46,575 nt of DNA from Polaribacter sp. (lineage in GTDB: Bacteria > Bacteroidota > Bacteroidia > Flavobacteriales > Flavobacteriaceae): the NCBI GenBank assembly GCA_020631275.1, contig JAHDHO010000002.1, positions 1 through 46,575 of the forward strand. The letters are read 5' to 3'. The translations under genes were made by a program, and so were the position numbers. Positions within the stretch are counted from its first letter, which is position 1, and every line of letters starts with the position of its first letter. A model generated the notes under the pieces. The model saw only the letters and a list, made by a program, of their open reading frames with translations, searched no databases and was not told the DNA's origin. Positions 35,801-43,397 of this stretch are shown here, one piece after another.

Positions 35801-35830
35801 AAATATTTTTTTGAATAATTTTTTTTTCAT
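32801..35830 (-). CDS. SusC-family TonB-dependent transporter
   Basis: A 1009-residue outer-membrane barrel with signal peptide (ending INAQTTS), a carboxypeptidase-D-like regulatory domain (GVVTDGEQPLSGVNISIKG), a plug domain opening with DEVVIVGYGTSSKRQ and carrying the SusC-type GQPGGSPNVFIRG, and a 22-strand barrel ending in FTLGVKASF. The track start at 35872 would add 14 residues before the signal peptide. The ATG at 35830 is preferred because it places MKKKLFKKIFF at the very N-terminus. With SusD it forms the outer-membrane uptake complex, energised by TonB. It is the first gene of the operon behind a canonical promoter. Confidence 0.95.
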   Translation of the reverse strand: MKKKLFKKIFFTAIFLLGLVINAQTTSVSGVVTDGEQPLSGVNISIKGTAKGVTSDFDGNFTFKNISKGDVLVFSYLGFKTLEVTVSNQKKVTVVLLEDAASLDEVVIVGYGTSSKRQATSAISTIKGKDIVNTVASNPTTALQGRLSGIQVEAPGGQPGGSPNVFIRGVNSLSNANPLYIIDGLFVTNMDYVNPNDIEDISVLKDAAAAAIYGSRAANGVVLIKTNHGKKNRDLQIDFSTRIGFDTPSKKLDFIDGQQYTDYLNQRFVNEGSATRVNYNNVNTDWQEKSLKSGLIEDYGVGISGGGENSSYFASLNYFNQDGILIGSGFRRLNARFNSQHQFNKLKITHSLGLAEGKLQNNNWYGFDAVTAPTIAFSNSNNDGGFAGPTTDIHGPGGLNQYGLASLEDNLETTRTLFTSLKLDYEINDNFTASVNLGADYRTRNSYQFTPTFLMTNPVASGNSIDPVRNVNELNDLTNFNRNDINLLFEPTITYNKTFNDIHKLNVVLGHTRFTESQESNGLYGEDTGDNLIRVPEKLNNLTQALGNNTKAVLLSYFGRANYAYDGKYLFSATLRRDASSRFSEANRVGYFPAFSGAWNLSSEDFWKSETINFFKLRASYGELGSYPDAVYPTQGVYGNSSATSFGGNVSNGLAQTVLVDENLVWETTKTFDIGLDMSLFDSKVKITADYYTKNVEDAIVPINVPSTAGVSQAVIRNAGSLVNNGFEFDVSYNKSEGDFTYTVATNVSFNLKNEAKDIPAKIQGPGIDEDLRVVNETRANAPVGAFYGWVVEDKVNPATGNFVRVDTDGNGVVDENDITQIGDPTPDFTYGINFNANYKKFDFSLAFNGVQGNEIYNVGRYYNILWQDGGKLTEVLNAWTPTNTDTNIPVALVGDPDGNRAPSSFFVEDGSYFRLKNLEVGYNFDTKDKSNLEWIKELRISFNVQNVFVLTNYSGYDPDVASANGGRSNINSGVPGVRNTVNPLLSRGLDLRAYPNARTFTLGVKASF

Positions 35831-35919
35831 AAAATGAAAGTTAAAGTTGATTTTATTTTTATTGTTTAACATAAAGGCTACATATATCTTAATGTTTTTT
35901 TATGATAAAAAAACAAAAA

Positions 35920-35939
35920 CTATGATACTCTATGCTACT
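35920..35939 (-). promoter_or_regulatory. Tandem 10-base repeats at the susC transcription start (candidate operator)
   Basis: CTATGATACT and CTATGCTACT lie head to tail, nine of ten bases identical, exactly one helical turn apart. They sit immediately downstream of the -7 element on the minus strand, so they cover the predicted start site. This is a good position for repressor binding. The GntR-type regulator encoded just upstream is the obvious candidate, though this is not shown by sequence. Confidence 0.5.
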
Positions 35940-35941
35940 TG

Positions 35942-35974
35942 CAAATATAAATATATAAATTTGTTATATCCAAA
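35942..35974 (-). promoter_or_regulatory. Promoter of the susC operon
   Basis: The minus strand has TTTG (35971-35974), a 21-base spacer and TATATTTG (35942-35949), an exact -7 match with a slightly long spacer. The start would be near 35935, giving a leader of about 105 bases before the susC ATG at 35830. This supports the shorter susC start. Confidence 0.65.
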
Positions 35975-36037
35975 TTTTTTTCAAAGAAAATTAAGATTAT
36001 AACAAAAACAAGGTTAACAAAGTGTTATATCGATAAA

Positions 36038-37054
36038 TTAAAGGGACTCTTTTCTTTTTATCTCAAAAGGAATAATCTTATGAACAGTTGCTCTATACTT
36101 CACAAAAGTAGCAGCTTCTTGAGCCATTTTTTTAAAATCTGCGGAAATAGTTGTAATACCATTTAAAATTATTTCTTTAAAAGGATTATCATTATGGGTC
36201 AAAATTCCAACATCTTTCCCAATCGTATATTCCAAATCCTTACAATCTTTAAGAACTTGCCATAAATTTGTATCACTAATAAAAAAATACAAGGTATTTA
36301 ACTTCACATCACCGGGTTTATATGTTTTTTGAATAACCCCATTAATATTGAAGTCTTTTATAAACTTATTAAACCCTTTTTTAATACCTACAGGATAATC
36401 TGAATCATCTCTATAGAAAAGAACGACTTTATTATATTTAATTAAACCTGAATATAAGGCCTCTAATTTTTGGTAAGTTGAAAGTTCAAACTCTTGTGAA
36501 ATATAAGAATAATCATTAGGTAAATCGATATATCTATCTACTATCAAGGTCTTTTCTGAAGGGAACTTTTTAATTAGACTTGGTGATTCTTTACTAGGAA
36601 TAGGCGCAATTACATACATACCATACTTACCATAAATTGTGTCTAAAATATTTTTAAATACGTCTTTATTATTATGATGAAAAAAAATATCTATTTGATA
36701 TTTTTTTCCTAAAGACTTTCTAAGTACGTTGTAAAAATCTTCATGAAAAGATTGAAAAGCAAATAGCAACAATGCTACCTTAAGTTTAGATTTTGTATTA
36801 GCACTAGCTATATAATAACCCTTAAAGTTTTTCGACTCAACAATACCTCTATTTTTTAGTTCTTCATAAGCTTTCACAATCGTTTTTCTAGCAAAGCCTA
36901 TTTCACTAACCATTACATTAATAGAAGGCAATTTATCTCCTTTCTTAATTATTTTCTCGTTAATGGCATTGATAATACCGGTAACCAGTTGCTCATGTTT
37001 AGATCTAATACTCTCATCTTTTAATTCTGTAATTTTTTGAAAAAAAACATTCAT
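36038..37054 (-). CDS. GntR-family regulator with LacI-like ligand-binding domain
   Basis: A 338-residue transcription factor. Residues of about 15-85 are a GntR winged helix, with KGDKLPSINVMVSEIG and RKTIVKAYEELKNRGIV. The remainder (about 90-335) is a periplasmic-binding-protein-like sensor domain (KVALLLFAFQSFHEDFYNVL, VGILTHNDNPFKEIILNGITTI), as in sugar-responsive hybrid GntR/LacI regulators of Bacteroidetes. It lies just before the SusCD operon on the same strand and probably controls it in response to a sugar. It starts 37 bases after the DUF389 gene end, so it may also share that transcript. Confidence 0.9.
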   Translation of the reverse strand: MNVFFQKITELKDESIRSKHEQLVTGIINAINEKIIKKGDKLPSINVMVSEIGFARKTIVKAYEELKNRGIVESKNFKGYYIASANTKSKLKVALLLFAFQSFHEDFYNVLRKSLGKKYQIDIFFHHNNKDVFKNILDTIYGKYGMYVIAPIPSKESPSLIKKFPSEKTLIVDRYIDLPNDYSYISQEFELSTYQKLEALYSGLIKYNKVVLFYRDDSDYPVGIKKGFNKFIKDFNINGVIQKTYKPGDVKLNTLYFFISDTNLWQVLKDCKDLEYTIGKDVGILTHNDNPFKEIILNGITTISADFKKMAQEAATFVKYRATVHKIIPFEIKRKESL

Positions 37055-37091
37055 TTTTAATTCTGTAATTTAAATATAGTAGCTAAAATAT

Positions 37092-38594
37092 TTATTTATC
37101 TCTTCTCACAAATAAGGTATCTAACTTCATTTCTTTCTGCAACCAAGTTCTTAACTCTCGTTCTTTTGGTGAAATGATACTATCTGGCAGTTTTAAATTC
37201 CACCTTATTATTGCTACTGGTATAGTATCTATTTTTATAAAATCTTTAGAAGATAAAACACTTGCAAAACCAATTTCTTTAATATCTGCATATCTAATTT
37301 TTGCATCTTTAGCTATTCTGCTAAAAGCAATTATATTCTGGTTTTTATTCAATGCGTCTTGTTCTATTCTCGTATTTAATGAAGATATCGTTTCTTGTAA
37401 AGCTGTAATTTGCTTTTGCAAGCCAGCAATTATATTTTTACTTTCTTGCAACTCTTCTCTTTTCTCTTTGTAAGCAGTTGTTATTAACTCAAAACTCTTG
37501 GTATCACTCCCTTTAACTTTAATCTTAACCTCTCTTAAATAGTCATATCTTGGATCATTTAACAACCTACTTTCTAACATGTTTTTTTCAGCAGAACTTA
37601 CTTCATTAAAAAAATTTAAATTTAAGATTTTGGTGTTTTTCTCATAAATTTCCTCTACGTCATCATCTATTAACTGATAATTATCTACTGTTTTTATCTC
37701 ATTTTTAATAAAAGTATTTATCTGAGTAGAAATTTGGTTTTCTTTAAAGACATTTATAAAAGTGAATATGGCCGGTATCATAACTGCTAAACCAACAATA
37801 GTTGCTATTGTAGAATAACGTTTTCTTTTAGCAGCATTGGCATATTTGTGCATTGGAAAACGCAATAACTTCAATACTAAAAATGTTGCCAAAGCAATAA
37901 AAATAGTATTTATTGTAAACAAGTACATTGCTCCAAAAAAGTAAGGAAAATTTCCTTTAGCTAAACCATAACCAGCTGTACAGAGAGGAGGCATTAGTGC
38001 TGTAGCAATAGCTACTCCAAAAATTACAGAAGCAATTGTACCTCTTTTTGTTCTGGCAACCATTAAAGCTAAACCACCAAAAAATGCGATTAAAACATCA
38101 CGAATGTCTGGACTTACACGTCCTAATAATTCTGAATTATCTTGACTTAACGGAAAGAAATAAAAGAATAAAAAAGAAGCAAATAAACTTAAGCCAATCA
38201 TTGTACCTAAGTTTACTAATGATTTTTTGAACGTGTTAATATCATTTAAAGCAAAAGACATTCCTATACCTAAAATTGGCCCCATTAAAGGCGATATTAA
38301 CATGGCTCCAATAACTACAGCGGTAGAGTCTGCATTTAACCCTATAGAAGCCACAAAAACAGCAAAAATAAGAATCCAAGCAGTTGCACCTTTAAAAGGA
38401 ATATCTGCTTTTATAGCTTCTAAAGTAGCCTCATGGTCTGTATCATGTCTAAAGTCAAAAAGTTCAATTAAAAACTTCTTTATACTTTCAAATAAACCTT
38501 TTGCCTCATTTTTCACACTCTGTTTAGAATCTTCGTTTGTAGAATTTTCTTCCGGCGGATGTGGTTTTATATTCTTCTCTATATCTTCTTCCAT
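37092..38594 (-). CDS. DUF389 family membrane protein
   Basis: A 500-residue protein with a cluster of hydrophobic segments (about 70-290) carrying the DUF389 hallmarks ADSTAVVIGAMLISPLMGPI and VIFGVAIATALMPPLCTAGYG. The C-terminal 200 residues are soluble and partly coiled-coil (around ITALQETISSLNTRIEQ). The family (TIGR00341) has no settled function; transport or stress roles have been suggested. It is longer at the C-terminus than many homologues. The gene stands upstream of the GntR-type regulator on the same strand, but nothing links it to the galactoside locus. Confidence 0.88.
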   Translation of the reverse strand: MEEDIEKNIKPHPPEENSTNEDSKQSVKNEAKGLFESIKKFLIELFDFRHDTDHEATLEAIKADIPFKGATAWILIFAVFVASIGLNADSTAVVIGAMLISPLMGPILGIGMSFALNDINTFKKSLVNLGTMIGLSLFASFLFFYFFPLSQDNSELLGRVSPDIRDVLIAFFGGLALMVARTKRGTIASVIFGVAIATALMPPLCTAGYGLAKGNFPYFFGAMYLFTINTIFIALATFLVLKLLRFPMHKYANAAKRKRYSTIATIVGLAVMIPAIFTFINVFKENQISTQINTFIKNEIKTVDNYQLIDDDVEEIYEKNTKILNLNFFNEVSSAEKNMLESRLLNDPRYDYLREVKIKVKGSDTKSFELITTAYKEKREELQESKNIIAGLQKQITALQETISSLNTRIEQDALNKNQNIIAFSRIAKDAKIRYADIKEIGFASVLSSKDFIKIDTIPVAIIRWNLKLPDSIISPKERELRTWLQKEMKLDTLFVRRDK

Positions 38595-38657
38595 ATTCTA
38601 TTGTTTAGAACGTTGGAAAGATACAAAAAAAGTTTACTGATAACGAATAAATAGAGT

Positions 38658-39189
38658 TTACTGTAGGTAGATTTTATCAATTTCTAATTTAAAATTTTGT
38701 TCTTTTTTATTTCCAATTAAAAAAGCAAGTTCTTCTATGTTTTCTGACGAAAAATTATCCATATTTAATTTTCTACCTCTAAATATACATATCAGACAAT
38801 AATATTTCTATAGTTTGCCATTCTCCATTTGTTTCAAAAGTTGAAATAAACGAATAATAATTACCAGATTTGTCTTTTATTCTAAATTGGTATTTCTTTC
38901 CATCACCTTTAACTTTTAAACAAACCCTCATAAAGTTTTTAACGTTAATAGAAGGAAAACGATAACGTAACGAAGAGAATCCTCCATTATTTTCTAAAGA
39001 AATATTTCCAAAAAACTCTCCAAAACCATTTTCGTTCAATTTGAAGTTTCCATTCGATTTTCCTCCCATAACAACATCATCAACAATTCTCCAAGAAGAA
39101 GTATTTGAATTAGAATTAAAGTCGAAAATAATATTTTGAAAATTGCTCATAAAAAAGATCGTTATAAATAATAATTTAATTTTGTTCAT
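38658..39189 (-). pseudogene. CIA30-family protein, frameshifted near the C-terminus
   Basis: The family is related to the mitochondrial complex I assembly factor NDUFAF1, whose bacterial role is unknown. From the ATG at 39189 the frame encodes signal-like residues, then SSWRIVDDVVMGGKSNGNF and the beta-sandwich core up to EILLSDMYI, where it meets a TAG (38779). In the next frame, starting at 38783, translation continues as FRGRKLNMDNFSSENIEEL, then LEIDKIYLQ and a stop at 38658. This is exactly the expected family C-terminus. The two parts are offset by one base at about 38784 (net +1 or -2), apparently because the residues between DMY and FRG are lost. The track start at 39213 is a TTG and less likely. 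A sequencing or assembly indel could also explain it. Confidence 0.85.
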
Positions 39190-39260
39190 AATAAAAAGTG
39201 AATTACTAAACAAAACTATTTATTTAAGAACTAATTTACTGTTGAAATAGTGTTAAAATA

Positions 39261-39291
39261 AAAAAAACTTCATACAATGTATGAAGTTTTT
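39261..39291 (-). terminator. Intrinsic terminator after tRNA-Lys
   Basis: CTTCATACA / TGTATGAAG flanks a tiny loop, with an A/T tract on each side, so the minus strand ends in seven Ts. It lies three bases after the tRNA 3' end. Confidence 0.85.
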
Positions 39292-39293
39292 AG

Positions 39294-39366
39294 TGACCGG
39301 GCTGGGGCTCGAACCCAGGACCCTCTCCTTAAAAGGGAGATGCTCTACCAACTGAGCTACCAGGTC
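39294..39366 (-). tRNA. trnK: tRNA-Lys (anticodon TTT)
   Basis: A 73-base cloverleaf with D arm GCTC...GAGC, anticodon stem TCTCC/GGAGA with loop CTTTTAA (anticodon TTT), T arm CTGGG-TTCGAGC-CCCAG, and discriminator A. The 3' CCA is not encoded. The acceptor stem GACCTGG / CCCGGTC has one T-C mismatch at positions 5:68. It is a single tRNA gene with its own promoter and terminator. Confidence 0.97.
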
Positions 39367-39389
39367 ATTCTTTTCCGTTTTAGCGGGTG

Positions 39390-39420
39390 CAAATATAGAA
39401 GTTATTTTATAAAAAACAAA
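39390..39420 (-). promoter_or_regulatory. Promoter of tRNA-Lys
   Basis: The minus strand has TTTG (39417-39420), exactly 19 bases, then TATATTTG (39390-39397). This is the best match to the Bacteroidetes consensus in the window, placed 24 bases before the mature tRNA 5' end. Confidence 0.85.
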
Positions 39421-39428
39421 CTTCTTTA

Positions 39429-40196
39429 CTATTTTGTTTCATTTAAATAAACTTGCCTTACTTTTTTCAATAAATTAGAAGAATAAACAAATCCTACAAC
39501 AGCTTCATTATCAGTAGAAAATATATCTTCACTAGATCCTTCCCATTCTTTTTTACCTTTATTTAAAAAAATAATTTTTTCTCCAATTTCTATTACAGAA
39601 TTCATATCATGTGTATTAATTACTGTTGTGATTTTATATTCATCGGTAATTTCCTGAATTAAATTATCAATAACAATTGCTGTTTGAGGATCTAAACCAG
39701 AGTTTGGCTCATCACAAAACAAATATTTAGGATTCATAACAATTGCTCTTGCAATGGCAACTCTTTTTTGCATTCCACCAGATAATTCTGCAGGTAATTT
39801 TTTATTCGAATTTTCTAAATTAACACGATTTAAAACAACGTTTACGCGATCTAACATTTCTGCTCTCGATTTTCTGGTAAACATTTTTAAGGGGAACATT
39901 ACATTTTCTTCTACTGTTTGAGAGTCAAACAAAGCACTTCCTTGAAAAACCATACCAATTTCTTGTCTCCACTGCATTTTTTGTTCTTGAGTAAATTCAG
40001 TGTTTAATCTTCCGTCAAAAGCAACCGTTCCTTTCTCTGGAATATGCAAACCAATTAAAGACTTTAAAAATACTGTTTTACCAGAACCACTTTGTCCAAT
40101 AATTAAATTTGTTTTTCCAGGTAAAAAAGTTGTTGTAATGCCTTTTAAAACTTCTGTACCATTAAATCCTTTATGTAAATTCTTTACTTCTATCAT
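39429..40196 (-). CDS. mlaF: ABC transporter ATPase of the Mla/MCE type
   Basis: A 255-residue ATPase that powers phospholipid movement between inner and outer membranes. It has Walker A GQSGSGKT, signature LSGGMQKRVAIARA, Walker B YLFCDEPNSGLD, and the switch histidine in INTHDMNS. The C-terminal extension after residue 225 is typical of MlaF. It begins 3 bases after the permease gene mlaE, so the two are coupled. The MCE substrate-binding protein (MlaD) is not in the window. Confidence 0.9.
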   Translation of the reverse strand: MIEVKNLHKGFNGTEVLKGITTTFLPGKTNLIIGQSGSGKTVFLKSLIGLHIPEKGTVAFDGRLNTEFTQEQKMQWRQEIGMVFQGSALFDSQTVEENVMFPLKMFTRKSRAEMLDRVNVVLNRVNLENSNKKLPAELSGGMQKRVAIARAIVMNPKYLFCDEPNSGLDPQTAIVIDNLIQEITDEYKITTVINTHDMNSVIEIGEKIIFLNKGKKEWEGSSEDIFSTDNEAVVGFVYSSNLLKKVRQVYLNETK

Positions 40197-40199
40197 GTA

Positions 40200-40940
40200 T
40201 TAAGTTAATAGCATTTGAGTTAAAAAATAATTTGCAATAACTATTAAAATGGTTGTCCAAACTACAGCTTGTGTACTTGCTCTACCAACAGCAATCGATC
40301 CTCCTTTTACATAATAACCATGATAAGAAGGCACAGTTGCAATTAAAAAAGAGAAAATTACCGTTTTAATTAATGCATATACTATTAAAAAAGGTTTAAA
40401 GTCTGTTTGAATACCAGTAATATAATCAGAACCCGCAAACAGTCCAGAGAGTACACCGGCAATCCAACCTCCAAAAATACCAAGTGCCATTGCTAAAGTT
40501 ATCAAAAAAGGGTAGAAAAAAAGTGCCGCAATAATTTTTGGCAATACTAAAAAATTAAGTGAATTAATTCCCATAACTTCTAAAGCATCTATTTGCTCTG
40601 TAACACGCATTGTTCCTATACTAGATGTTATGTAAGAGCCTACCTTACCTGCTAAAATAATACAACAAAAAGTAGGTGCAAACTCTAAAATTATAGATCT
40701 CTTAGCAGCAAAACCAATTAAAGAGTCTGGTATAAATGGGCTATCTAAATTTAAGGCAGTTTGCAATGCAATTACACCACCTATAAAAAAAGAAATAAAC
40801 ATAATAATACCCAAAGATTTAATACCTAAATCTTCAATTTCTTTCATTAATGCTTGGTAAAAAACACGACGTTTCTGCGGTTTTCTAAAAACACGCTTTA
40901 ACATCATAAAATATTTACCCACATGTTCTAAATACGTCAT
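40200..40940 (-). CDS. mlaE: MlaE-family ABC transporter permease
   Basis: A 246-residue inner-membrane permease of the MlaE/YrbE family with about five membrane segments. Family motifs are SFFIGGVIALQTA, EFAPTFCCIILAGKVGS, IGTMRVTEQIDALEVMGI, and the C-terminal GRASTQAVVWTTI. It partners with the ATPase gene 3 bases downstream. It is divergent from the alkaline phosphatase gene, with about 110 bases between their starts. Confidence 0.93.
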   Translation of the reverse strand: MTYLEHVGKYFMMLKRVFRKPQKRRVFYQALMKEIEDLGIKSLGIIMFISFFIGGVIALQTALNLDSPFIPDSLIGFAAKRSIILEFAPTFCCIILAGKVGSYITSSIGTMRVTEQIDALEVMGINSLNFLVLPKIIAALFFYPFLITLAMALGIFGGWIAGVLSGLFAGSDYITGIQTDFKPFLIVYALIKTVIFSFLIATVPSYHGYYVKGGSIAVGRASTQAVVWTTILIVIANYFLTQMLLT

Positions 40941-41017
40941 TTAAACTAATTTTAGGCTAAAGTATTAAAATATGATTAATTGAATGTTAATTATACAACT
41001 TCAAAATAAAAAATAAT

Positions 41018-41025
41018 TACTTTTG
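41018..41025 (+). promoter_or_regulatory. Candidate -7 element of the alkaline phosphatase gene
   Basis: TACTTTTG fits TAnnTTTG, 27 bases before the ATG at 41052. No TTTG or TTG is found at the usual distance upstream, so confidence is limited. Confidence 0.4.
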
Positions 41026-41051
41026 ATGAAATTTATAATATTTTTCAACTA

Positions 41052-42695
41052 ATGAAGAAAGCTATTTTCTACCTATTAACATCAATTATTTTAGTCTCTA
41101 GTTGTACTAAAAGTACTACAAAAACATCAGAAAAACCAAAGTTAGTTATTGGTATTGTAATAGATCAAATGAGATATGATTATTTAACGAGATATGCTGA
41201 CAGGTATTCTGATGGCGGATTTAATAGAATTTTAAAAAATGGGTTCTCCCTTGAAAATGCCCATTTTAATTATATACCAACATATACTGCAGTAGGCCAT
41301 ACATCAATATTTACAGGTACAACACCCAATAACCATGGAATTATTTCTAACAATTGGTATGATAAAAAATTAAAAGAAACAATATATTGTGTAGATGATA
41401 ACAATTATAATACAGTTGGAAATGATGGTTATGTTGGAAAAAAATCTCCACATAGGTTGTATACAACAACGATAACCGATCAATTACAATTAGCTCAAAA
41501 TATGCAAGGAAAAACAATTGGTATTTCTATTAAAGATAGATCTGCAATTTTACCAGTTGGCCATACAGCTAACGCTGCATATTGGTACGATGGCGGCGAT
41601 AAAAATCAATGGATAACAAGTTCTTTTTATATGGATGAATTACCGAATTGGGTAAAAGATTTCAATAAAAATAACAATGCAGATTCTTATTTAAATACTA
41701 CTTGGGAAACTTTATATGACATTGAAACATATACGCAAAGTAGAACTGATAATAACATCTACGAAAATAATTTAAATGGAAAAGAAAAACCAGATTTCCC
41801 TAAAAATTTAAAAGAACTAAGAAGTAAAAATGGAAATTATAGTTTGATAAAAACAATTCCTGCGGGTAATACTTACACTGTAGACTTTGCAAAAGCAGTT
41901 ATTAAAGGAGAAAAATTAGGTACTACTAAATTTACAGATTTTTTAAGTGTAAGTTTTTCTTCTACCGATTATGTTGGGCACAGATACGGTGTTGCTGCTG
42001 TAGAAACTGAAGATACATATTTAAGACTAGACAAAGATTTAGAAGATTTTTTTAATTTCTTAGATTCTGAAGTTGGAAAAGGAAATTATACATTATTTTT
42101 AACAGCAGATCATGCAGCTGTTCATGTTCCTTCTTATCTACAATCCTTAAAAATTCCTGCTCATTATATGAGTACAAAAGATTTTAGTGACTTCTTATTA
42201 GGTATTACTCAAAAATATTTTAATTCTAAAGAATTGATTGAAAATGTTTCTAATTATCAAATCTTTTTAGATAAAAATAAAATTGAATCTTTAGGTTTAA
42301 ATAAAAATGATGTTGCGCAGAGAATTGCTGATGAAGTTGTAAATTTTGATAAAATATATAAAGCTGTAACCGCAAGAACACTGCAAACTACTCAGTTTTC
42401 TACCGGAATATTAAGCTCTTTACAAAATGGATATAATCAGAAATTTTCTGGAGATGTTTTAATGATTCCTTATCCAGCAACATTAATTAGCAGTAGAAAA
42501 GGTACAAGTCATGGTTCTGGTTATTCTTATGATACTCATGTGCCAATTATCTTTTATGGCAACGGAATAAATAAAGGAAGATCTACTAAAAAATATGACA
42601 TTATAGATATTGCACCCACAATTTCTAATTTACTTAAAATCGAAGCTCCAAACGGAACTTCTGGAAAAATTATAGAAGAAGTTCTAAAAAAATAA
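41052..42695 (+). CDS. pafA: PafA-type alkaline phosphatase lipoprotein
   Basis: A 547-residue envelope phosphomonoesterase of the alkaline phosphatase superfamily, related to flavobacterial PafA. It has a lipobox (LVSSCTKS, Cys about 19), the metal aspartate in GIVIDQMRYDY, the threonine nucleophile in YTAVGHTSIFTG, the metal site LTADHAAVH, and the histidine in HGSGYSYDTHVPIIF. Such enzymes release phosphate from many organic phosphates and are useful in phosphate-poor seawater. It stands alone and its stop codon abuts the stop of the convergent PrsW-like gene. Confidence 0.93.
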   Translation: MKKAIFYLLTSIILVSSCTKSTTKTSEKPKLVIGIVIDQMRYDYLTRYADRYSDGGFNRILKNGFSLENAHFNYIPTYTAVGHTSIFTGTTPNNHGIISNNWYDKKLKETIYCVDDNNYNTVGNDGYVGKKSPHRLYTTTITDQLQLAQNMQGKTIGISIKDRSAILPVGHTANAAYWYDGGDKNQWITSSFYMDELPNWVKDFNKNNNADSYLNTTWETLYDIETYTQSRTDNNIYENNLNGKEKPDFPKNLKELRSKNGNYSLIKTIPAGNTYTVDFAKAVIKGEKLGTTKFTDFLSVSFSSTDYVGHRYGVAAVETEDTYLRLDKDLEDFFNFLDSEVGKGNYTLFLTADHAAVHVPSYLQSLKIPAHYMSTKDFSDFLLGITQKYFNSKELIENVSNYQIFLDKNKIESLGLNKNDVAQRIADEVVNFDKIYKAVTARTLQTTQFSTGILSSLQNGYNQKFSGDVLMIPYPATLISSRKGTSHGSGYSYDTHVPIIFYGNGINKGRSTKKYDIIDIAPTISNLLKIEAPNGTSGKIIEEVLKK

Positions 42696-43370
42696 TTACC
42701 TCTTAAAGACTGAATTATTTTGGTGTTTTTTTATTGCTTTTTTAGAGAGAACAACTCCTATGATAAGTGATATAAAAGCACCAATTGAAATTCCTGGAAT
42801 AAAGTTTATAAATAGAAAAAAATCATAAGCACCATGAAATAATGTTGCTAATAATAAACCTATTAAATTCAATTGAACTCTATTCTTAGAAAATTTAGCT
42901 TTTCCCATAAAATATCCCATCAAAATACCAAAAGTTGCGTGTGCAGGAACAGCCGTAAAAGCTCTTATTAAACCTGTACCAGCACCATATTGAAAAGTAT
43001 AAATTACATTTTCTAAAGCAGCAAACCCCATAGAAACCATTACTGCATAAACAATACCATCAAAAGGTTCATTAAATTCTTTATGTTTCTGTGCGTAAAA
43101 TCTAACGATTAAATATTTAGAAAACTCTTCTACCAAAGCAACTACTATAAAAGCTTTTAAAAACTGATGAAATATATCTTTAGAATTTAATACAGGAAAT
43201 AATAAAGTAGCAGCATAACCAATAGCAAATGTTAGAATTACACTTATAGTTGCACCCAGTACAAATGATTTTGCTAAAATTGCTACTGGTTCTTTTTCAT
43301 ATTTATCTTTAAAATAAATATATAATATTATGATTGTTACGGGCGCAATGGCCAAGAGTAGTAAATTCAT
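42696..43370 (-). CDS. prsW: PrsW-family intramembrane metalloprotease
   Basis: A 224-residue polytopic membrane protein. It has the PrsW family's conserved residues: paired glutamates in ALVEEFSKYL, a further glutamate in GFAALENVIYT, and histidines in VPAHATFGILMG and LFHGAYDFF. In Bacillus PrsW cleaves an anti-sigma factor; the substrate in Bacteroidetes is unknown. Its stop codon and that of pafA are directly adjacent (TAATTA), so the two convergent genes share no terminator space. Confidence 0.9.
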   Translation of the reverse strand: MNLLLLAIAPVTIIILYIYFKDKYEKEPVAILAKSFVLGATISVILTFAIGYAATLLFPVLNSKDIFHQFLKAFIVVALVEEFSKYLIVRFYAQKHKEFNEPFDGIVYAVMVSMGFAALENVIYTFQYGAGTGLIRAFTAVPAHATFGILMGYFMGKAKFSKNRVQLNLIGLLLATLFHGAYDFFLFINFIPGISIGAFISLIIGVVLSKKAIKKHQNNSVFKR

Positions 43371-43397
43371 GTTTCCATAGCAATTTTAGACTTGAGC

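Noticed and set aside
35831-35872. Upstream start (35872) for the SusC-family gene as in the ORF track
   Set aside because: It would place 14 polar residues before a normal signal peptide. The ATG at 35830 fits the family and the promoter better.
37092-38594. DUF389 gene as a functional part of the galactoside/glycerol locus
   Set aside because: It is only a same-strand neighbour. The family is widespread without sugar genes, and the locus has its own promoter at susC.
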